64,000 nt of DNA. Source: Cornus controversa. Taxonomy: Eukaryota; Streptophyta; Magnoliopsida; Cornales; Cornaceae. A model generated the notes under the pieces. The model was given only the letters and a program-made list of their open reading frames with translations, was not told where the DNA came from and searched no databases. Location of the stretch: assembly GCA_026545225.1 (NCBI GenBank), contig CM048849.1, positions 30,452,336 through 30,516,335 on the forward strand, read 5' to 3'. This document shows, in pieces, positions 57,791-64,000 of this stretch (its first letter is position 1; every line of letters begins with the position of its first letter). The translations under genes were made by a program, and so were the position numbers.

Positions 57791-58310
57791 TGTTAGATAT
57801 AAAGAAATATTGTATTGATTTAATTGATATTGTGAACAATACATAAAGGCCTATTTATAGGCACATAATCTTAGAGGCTAAGTAAATTTAGGAGATAAGA
57901 AATCCTAATCCTAGATGGTTTATAAGAAGATGTAAGAAACCTATGTGGTTTAGGAAAAGATATATAATCTAATAGCGGATATAATAGAAAATATATAATC
58001 TAATACCCCCCGCAAATTCAAGATAAGTTATATGAAGCTAACTTAAGTTTGAAGACAAAATCTTGAATACAGCTTATGAAAGCAATCTGGTGATGTTACC
58101 GTCTATGGCTGCGAACACATACAAAGAAGCTGCAAATGGGTGGCTCGGTAGACAAATGGAACTTATTGGAGTGACAGGAAGACCGAAAGTGACTCATTGG
58201 AGTGAAAACTAATTTAAAAATCAGAAAAGGAACTCATTGAAATCAGCGACTTTGACACACAGATGCTACGGTTTGTTAAAGCAATTGGTGATGTTATATT
58301 TTTCTTCTTT

Positions 58311-58353
<43 letters not shown>

Positions 58354-58655
58354 TATAGTTATTTTCTACGATTGACCGCTGGGGATGAAATGAATGGTGT
58401 TATCTCCGACAGTTAAGGCGAGACTAATAGGAATTAATAGGCTCTAATACCATGTTAGAAAAATAGAAGATCATATTTGATTTAATTGATATGATATTAT
58501 GAATAATTCATAAAAGGCTATTTATAGGCACATAATCTTATAATATAAGTAAACTTAGGAGACAAAAAATCTTAATCTTAGATGATTTAAAAAAAGGGGT
58601 AAAAAATCTATATGATTTAGGAAAAGATATATAATAGGAAATATATAATCTAACA
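57791..58655 (-). mobile_element. TRIM (terminal-repeat retrotransposon in miniature), 865 bp
   Basis: Two direct LTRs, 57791-58005 (215 bp) and 58453-58655 (203 bp). On the minus strand the right LTR starts TGTTAGATTATATAT and ends TTTCTAACA. It is followed with no gap by the PBS TGGTATTAGAGCC (58440-58452), a tRNA-Met class PBS. A GGGGGG-type purine tract (58006-58011) precedes the other LTR. Flanks CAAAC at 57786-57790 and 58656-58660 form a perfect 5-bp target duplication. The interior is 447 bp and cannot code for a polyprotein; it includes a TA run (58313-58347). The LTRs differ visibly, so the insertion is not recent. Confidence 0.94.
58440..58452 (-). other. Primer binding site of the TRIM
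   Basis: Minus-strand TGGTATTAGAGCC directly next to the LTR end, complementary to a tRNA-Met 3' end. Confidence 0.88.
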
Positions 58656-58805
58656 CAAACACTATTTTATTCTTACATCATTTTATATTGGTAACCAAAT
58701 AGTAGAATAAGAATGACTATTTCATTACATTTTATTCTTATTTTTACTCTTATTTCATTTCCACTTGAATTCTATTCTATTCGTGCATACCAAGAGTGAT
58801 ATTAT

Positions 58806-60100
58806 TTCCTTTCCAAACAAAGCGTAAAGGTTAAAATGCCACTAATGAAGGGGTCCAAATACATTTAACAACAGGTCCTTGGGTGGTCATGTGCATTACC
58901 AAATTGAGTTCACTGTCAACTCGTCCAATCTCTTTCATGGAGAGGACACTGGTGTATGTCAAAATCATTTCATCATCATTAAATGTTTCAGACCAAGTCA
59001 ATCAGGCTTAATTTTTTTTTGAAGGGAACTTATATGTCACACCAGAAAAATAAAGATGTGGGTATGGAATATTTACTTAGATTTTCTCAGAATAAAGAAG
59101 AGGCACCCTTGATTTATTGGGGGCTGTGAAATCTACTACCCACCCACTGGAGAGAGTGGGTTCACACTTTTGTTCTCAATATCTAAAATACCCAATTGGG
59201 TATAGATATTGCTTCAAAAAGTGAGACCACTACGCACAAGAATGCCAAAATCTGATTGAAAATAAAGGAAATGATGCAGCATTTGAACTCAAATGAAATG
59301 ATAAAGCTCCACAACTTAACAACCTGTACCTTCACCCATAAAGCAATGGTAGGCCTCAAAACAGAAAAGTGAATGGACTCCTCATAAGGATCCCGTGAAA
59401 TGGCTCTTCAGTTTTGCAAGAAGAAAGAAAGAAAGAAAAAAGGACTAGCTTTACAGGTGAGATTCTATGATCCGAAAGTGAAAGAATATATAATAAAGCA
59501 ATTAATATAAAAAAGAAATCGAAGAAAAAAAAGAAAAATCAAACATACCATCAGGTCTATTCACTTGCAAATGCCAGACTACCACAATCATATTGAGGTA
59601 CCATCTCCAAATCATGGATAGGGGCAACAAGTCGAAAATCAACTGCACTAAGAATTATTTCAAAGAAAGCATGTAGAAAAGAATTACAAAAACAACATCC
59701 CCGTCTGTACTCACGAGTGGGCTTGATGGTAATGTCCGAATCCTTGCAATCCAGGGATCCCATTTATGTATGCTGCTGCTTGAATACGGATCCATCCGAA
59801 TGTAGCAACTCCATTGCCTCCTCCTTGAAAACAAGGTTCAAGGGAATTGGCAAACCGCTAAAACATGGTCCAAGGGAATTGGCAGGTGAGTCGTGCCAGT
59901 CTCACTGAACCACCACTCCATTAATGTGGTGGTTTAACGCATTATGTGCTGGGACTATACCAAGAAAACCACCAAATCCAACAATATTAATGAAGCAATG
60001 CTATTGTGAAGCTTTAATCTTGAGAGACTATGATGTCCTCCATCCACCTCTAAAATTTCCCCCAATATGGCTCGGTAGTTGAAAATAAAATAATAATAAT
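58806..60100. other. Unrecognised stretch with possible gene remnant
   Basis: Less AT-rich than its surroundings between about 59540 and 60060. Minus-strand frame 59557-59763 (MGSLDCKDSDITIKPTREY...) and plus-strand frame 59717-59908 overlap; neither has a motif I know. It may be a remnant of a host gene or an unannotated exon. I could not decide. Confidence 0.3.
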
Positions 60101-60104
60101 AATT

Positions 60105-60640
60105 GTTGTCCGGCCAAGGATTCTAGGGGGTTGAATAGTCTTTCAATAATCTATAACAAAATTTTCTTTTAAATTAGTCTCTTGGTGTTCTAACTGATTT
60201 ATCAGTCTTATCAAATAAGTGAGATGCAGTAAATAAAAAAAGTAAGACAATGATAAAGAGATAAGAGTAGAGAAAAGCAAACTTAAGAACATCAAGATTT
60301 TTACGTGATTCGACAAATTTGTTTTGTCAGCATCCGCGACTTGAGCACCTCTCGAGATTTTCATTAGAAAGCTTTTCTTAGGGGTGAAAAGCAAAACCCT
60401 CACAAATCTTCTTTGAACACAGAGTAATTCTTATGTAACCCTCCTTGAGGTAGAACACTACTCAGTGAGTTCCTCACCAAGACTTCACGGTCACCAACAC
60501 TTTAAAATATCTCTTCAAAGATGGCTATAAGTTCTAGTTCAGCAATGTATGTCCCTCAATGGACAGATATACAATACAACACAAGTCTCTCAACATAGAG
60601 TAATAGATGAAGCAGTTTGAACAAGCTCGACTTATGACGT
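60105..60640 (-). repeat. LTR-end fragment, minus orientation, next to copy C
   Basis: GGATTCTAGGGGGTTGAATAG then GATAAAGAGATAAGAGTAGAG, AAGATTTTTACGTGATTCGAC and CTTGAGCACCTC match fragment D (48440-48655). The GGGGGTTGAATAG edge matches the 3' end of a copia LTR read backwards. It faces copy C head-on. Confidence 0.6.
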
Positions 60641-61941
60641 ATATTTTTGTAATTAATAATCTTCGGTGTCAAAACTAAACATGATCGAGTTATAATCTTT
60701 GATTTATTGAGACAGAGTGAACATAAAGTTCTACACCAACCATGCAAATGTTCTTCAAAGGGATGGAATCTTCAGAAGAAGGCATCAATGGTCTGAATAA
60801 GGATTTGATCGATTGAAGTTTTTGAATGGTTTCGATTGTATGAGGACATCATTGATCACGTAGTCCAGGTAAAGTAGTGAGAACACATATATTTCAAACT
60901 GGGAGCTTCCTACCTTGAAAAGAGAAGTTTTGAAGCAATTTTGCAAACTTTCAAGGTTTGACCGGTCCAGCGTTTAAGATAGACCAGTCCATGAAGTCTC
61001 AGGACTTTGTTTTTCTGCATGCAGAAGCCTAGACCAGTGCAAGGAATAGGCCGGACCATCCATGCCTTCTATTGGCAAAAATTGGCTATGTAGTGTTCGT
61101 TTTGACTTGGATTTGATTTTGAAAATTCTTTAAACTTTGAAACTTGTTTCCTATTAATTTTTAACTTATTTTTCAAAGAAAATTAGGATTTCTAACATCT
61201 ATAAAAATCTCATATGATCTCTCTCTCTTTAAATTACGCTTTTAATAGACAATAAATTCATATTCTAGAGAAAGAAAGTATTGAGATATTTTTATAGCAG
61301 AGAATTCTTCCCTCAAATTCTTTGTTTATATTTTTGAGAACACACACATATTCACTGAGTGATTTAGGGTGTCTCTCTTTGCTTGATCAACTTTTTGAAA
61401 ACTACTTCAAAGGTTTCTTCTTGATCTAGTTACTATATTGGTTTCTTCTACAACTGTTTGTTGGAAGGAAGGAGAAGAAGATCATGCTATGAAGGGGATA
61501 GAATATTTGTTGAGTGTTCATGTTCTTCTAGTTACCCTTTTGTAAAGATTTTGACGTTAATTGGGAATCTGTAGTAATTGAACAAGGAAGTCGCAAGAGT
61601 AAGCCTGAGGTGTTTCACATCAAGTTCTTGTCAAAGTGGAGTGAGCTTGAGTCTGAGATAAAGTCTATTATACTTTGCTTCGATGATAGTAGATTTGATT
61701 TTTCAGGGCTACAAAGCCTCACCCGTGATTTTCTATCGATCTGGGTTTTTCACGTGTATCTAGTGCATTCGTTTAGTTTATTACAGTTTATTTATTTACT
61801 TGCTTTGTGAGATTGCTTAGAATTTTAATTGGATTTAAAATTGGATAATCTGAAAAATTAAGTAAAAACTGAGTAAACACAATCACCCCTCTATAGGTTT
61901 TAAATCTAACTTTCGCAGTCGCTTCTACACCGTGTAACTCA
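60641..61941 (+). repeat. LTR copy C (5' LTR with attached PBS and gag)
   Basis: Ordered similarity to copies A and B: GACGTATATTTTTGTAATTA, TTCGGTGTCAAAACTAAACA, GATTTGATCGATTGAAGTTT, TTTGACCGGTCC, ATAAAAATCTCATATGATC, TTTACTTTGCTTCGATGATA. It ends near AACTCA (61941) after AATCACCCCTCTATAGG. The PBS follows, so this is the 5' LTR of an element running out of the window. The true start of the LTR is obscured by the inverted fragment at 60105-60640. Confidence 0.78.
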
Positions 61942-61945
61942 TAAT

Positions 61946-61957
61946 TGGTATTAGAGC
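61946..61957 (+). other. Primer binding site after LTR copy C
   Basis: TGGTATTAGAGC, four bases after the inferred LTR end; matches the tRNA-Met class of PBS. Confidence 0.82.
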
Positions 61958-62029
61958 AATGTTCTCTAATTTGTGAGTAGTTCCTTGTGAATTAATTTTT
62001 AAAATTAAAAAGTATTTTTGTTTTCAAAA

Positions 62030-63140
62030 CTCATCATGAAATCTAGTATGAAAGAGGGTTAAGTGGTTGAACAACCTCATGAATGTGATAGATTAAACTA
62101 CAAGGATGACAGAAATCTCCTTGCTATAAAGTATGGAAGATTCTTTAAGAATAAAAATAATGAAAATTTTAGAAAGAAAATTCTTCTAAATTCAGAGGTA
62201 AAAATAATAAGAAAGATGTTTTTATTGTTTTTCCTGCTATTGCTCATGTGGATGATGATACTACTAATGATTATTTTTCTAATGCAGGTAAATCTGAAAA
62301 ATATGCAACATTAAGTGAAGTTGGTTCTAATGATTTGAATAATGAGAAAACTGATAGAGAACCATGTGAGAGCAAGTTGCAAAAAGTCTTTGAAAAATTA
62401 TTAAAAGTTGACAAGAAGTAGACCAAAAAGCTCAAATTGGTAGAAAAAGATAAAGAAGCATTGAAAAAAGAGAATGAAGAGAAACTGAAATTGATTGAAG
62501 AATACAAAGGCAATACTCAAAATCTTCAAAGTAAAGTCAAGTTTCTCGAAAGCGAGGTAAGTCAAGTTATTTTTGCTAAGGACATTCTTGTTGCTAGAAT
62601 TGATTTTCTTAAGCCTAAATTGAAAAAACCACAAGAGAAATTGACTACATTTACTTTTGGGTAGATTAAGCTTGATAGCATAATTAGTGTTGGAAAGCTT
62701 GTAGGAGATAAGACTAGACTAGGTTTTGTTGTGTCATCATCTAAGGGTAAAATTGTCTTTGTTAAACCCAAGAACTTGAATTTGTTTACACCCAAACCTA
62801 AACTTTATGTTGAGTCTTTGCATGCTAATGTTGTGTCTAATGTGCTTCATTGTATTTTTTGTGGTAAGAATGAACATAGTCATCACTATTGCTATAAGAA
62901 AAGAAAACATTCTAATTTTGATTTTTATGTGCATAGTTCTTTTGCTAAGAATAGGGTTCATGCTAGAAAGCAATATAATTGGAACAAACCCAAAAATTCT
63001 CAAGCTAAAAAGAATTCAAACAATAAAAAAAAAATGTTTCTGCTTCTCCACAATATTTTCTGATATGTTGCATGTCAAAATAATTTGGATGAAAAAAGAA
63101 GATTTGGAGAATTTTATGTCTATTGATACTATGTGATTTA
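62030..63140 (+). pseudogene. Broken copia-type gag with zinc knuckle
   Basis: Plus-strand frames with several stops. RNLLAIKYGRFFKNKNNENF (about 62100-62165) is the basic segment after the gag core. A Lys/Glu-rich coiled coil follows (62340-62640, KLVEKDKEALKKENEEKLKL...), then GDKTRLGFV. The knuckle CIFCGKNEHSHHYC (62851-62892) is complete (CX2CX4HX4C) and followed by a Lys/Asn-rich tail. The N-terminal gag core is missing between the PBS and 62060, and no protease or integrase follows. The layout (coiled coil before the knuckle) suits the SIRE/Maximus type of copia elements. Dead copy. Confidence 0.78.
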
Positions 63141-64000
63141 TTCCTAATAGGTCTTTTAGGTACAAAACCCCCTAACTGAGGTCATTAGGACTTTTATGGC
63201 CATGGACTGAACTTATGTTCATTATCTATTTTCCATTAGACCATAACTTTTAGATTATGTTAGGTTTTGGTTATTTTTGGTGATCATCATGTGAATGTGA
63301 AAATCATATTTTTCTATAAAATAATGTGAATTCTCTATATTTATGTTTAAGTTCACTTTGATTTGTGAATGCATGATTAGGACACTTAGTTTATCAATGG
63401 ATGAAGTAATTGACTTTATGATCTAAGCATTGATGACCGATGTGCTATATTTATTTCTTTTTAGAGGTGAATCTTTTGAGTTCACACAATTTGTGCATTA
63501 GTCCAACTCTAGGAGAATTGATTGAAAACTAATGTGAAGTTGACTAAAGTATATTGTATGAGTAGCATTGAAGGCTTAAATGATCAATGAAAAATAAAAG
63601 AACAAGATTCTATTTTTATTCATCATAAAAAGAAAAAGAGAAAAATGAAAAGAATTGCTAAAAATCTAAAACAAAAAGGAAAAGAGTACCTTCAAGATTT
63701 GTTTGTAGCTACCACTACGATATAAATCTTCAATAAGATATCTTTTAAAGAAGTTATTTTGAGGAATAGTCGGATACCCGTAAGAGTGAAAGTCACTGTC
63801 TTAAAAATAAATAAAAAATGAAATTCAATTAAAATATTTGATTATGTGTGGTTTTATTTGCTTATCATCCAATGTGTTTTAGAAAATGAATCAAAGAAAT
63901 TTAATTAATTTTTAATGATTTTGGATTGCTCACACACACATGAATTTATTAGATGAATTTTTAAATTTTTATAAATATTTGTGTATTGAAAATTATGCCA
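63141..64000. other. Unrecognised AT-rich DNA to the window end
   Basis: No copia protease or integrase similarity and no other gene seen. An A-rich stretch is at 63590-63690. Confidence 0.4.

Larger units (their letters stand above)
57696..58805. repeat. MITE-like tail, copy 2, split by a TRIM
   Basis: TTAGTTTAATTTATTTTTCA and AAGGGTATTTTGAAGAATTC at 57697-57740, then ATTCCATT-type motifs broken at 57790 and resumed at 58661, ending TTCGTGCATACCAAGAG. This matches the series at 33463-33635. Confidence 0.65.

Overview
The window is nuclear DNA of a flowering plant, most likely a eudicot. It is AT-rich, its genes are split by GT-AG introns, and it holds plant-specific families (an NIP aquaporin, a plant NF-YC subunit, a DsPTP1-like phosphatase) in a matrix of plant transposable elements. 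The species cannot be named from the sequence. Only four protein-coding genes are supported; most other open frames are chance frames or transposon remains.

Layout. 1-4.56 kb: a decayed L1-type LINE (reverse transcriptase, zinc-binding reverse-transcriptase region, RNase H-like) carrying two nested insertions, a hAT-like MITE (14-454) and a gag-only LTR element (1497-3234, perfect 5-bp target duplication). 5.10-12.35 kb: a minus-strand Ty3/gypsy element (two LTRs, PBS, gag and protease remains). Its pol position is taken by other repeats, including a MULE-type element (6491-7938, 9-bp target duplication) that was later copied in a 1.4-kb tandem duplication. 12.3-16.7 kb: low-information DNA with a MITE and short tandem repeats.

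17.1-27.1 kb, minus strand: a dual-specificity phosphatase gene. Four coding exons lie at 20.16-22.29 kb, with a possible fifth micro-exon carrying the stop at 17.09 kb and a possible 5' UTR exon and TATA box at 27.1 kb. Its introns and flanks hold RTE LINE pieces, an Au-like SINE with a perfect 17-bp target duplication, and a LINE scrap. 27.7-33.6 kb: an LTR fragment (family A/B/C), then a very long (about 4 kb) LTR-like repeat with a palindromic tandem array, a CCACC-rich tract and a MITE-like tail. A second copy of this series lies at 54.05-58.8 kb, broken by an 865-bp TRIM (57791-58655).

35.5-37.3 kb, plus strand: a five-exon NIP aquaporin, closest by memory to NIP7;1. 39.4-44.4 kb, plus strand: an NF-YC gene with an intronless CDS (43606-44385) and an inferred 3.8-kb 5' UTR intron that contains a 150-bp hairpin. 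47.7-50.3 kb: tandem duplication plus inverted LTR copy B. 51.87-52.74 kb, plus strand: a two-exon gene for a 110-aa basic protein of unknown function. 60.1-63.1 kb: LTR copy C with PBS and a broken copia-type gag carrying a zinc knuckle.

The four genes are functionally unrelated neighbours, as is usual in plants. I found no novel multi-gene system. The most interesting material is structural: dateable nested insertions, the MULE-spanning segmental duplication, the palindromic-unit giant LTR present in two paralogous composite loci, the hairpin in the NF-YC intron, and a phosphatase stop codon apparently made across a splice junction.
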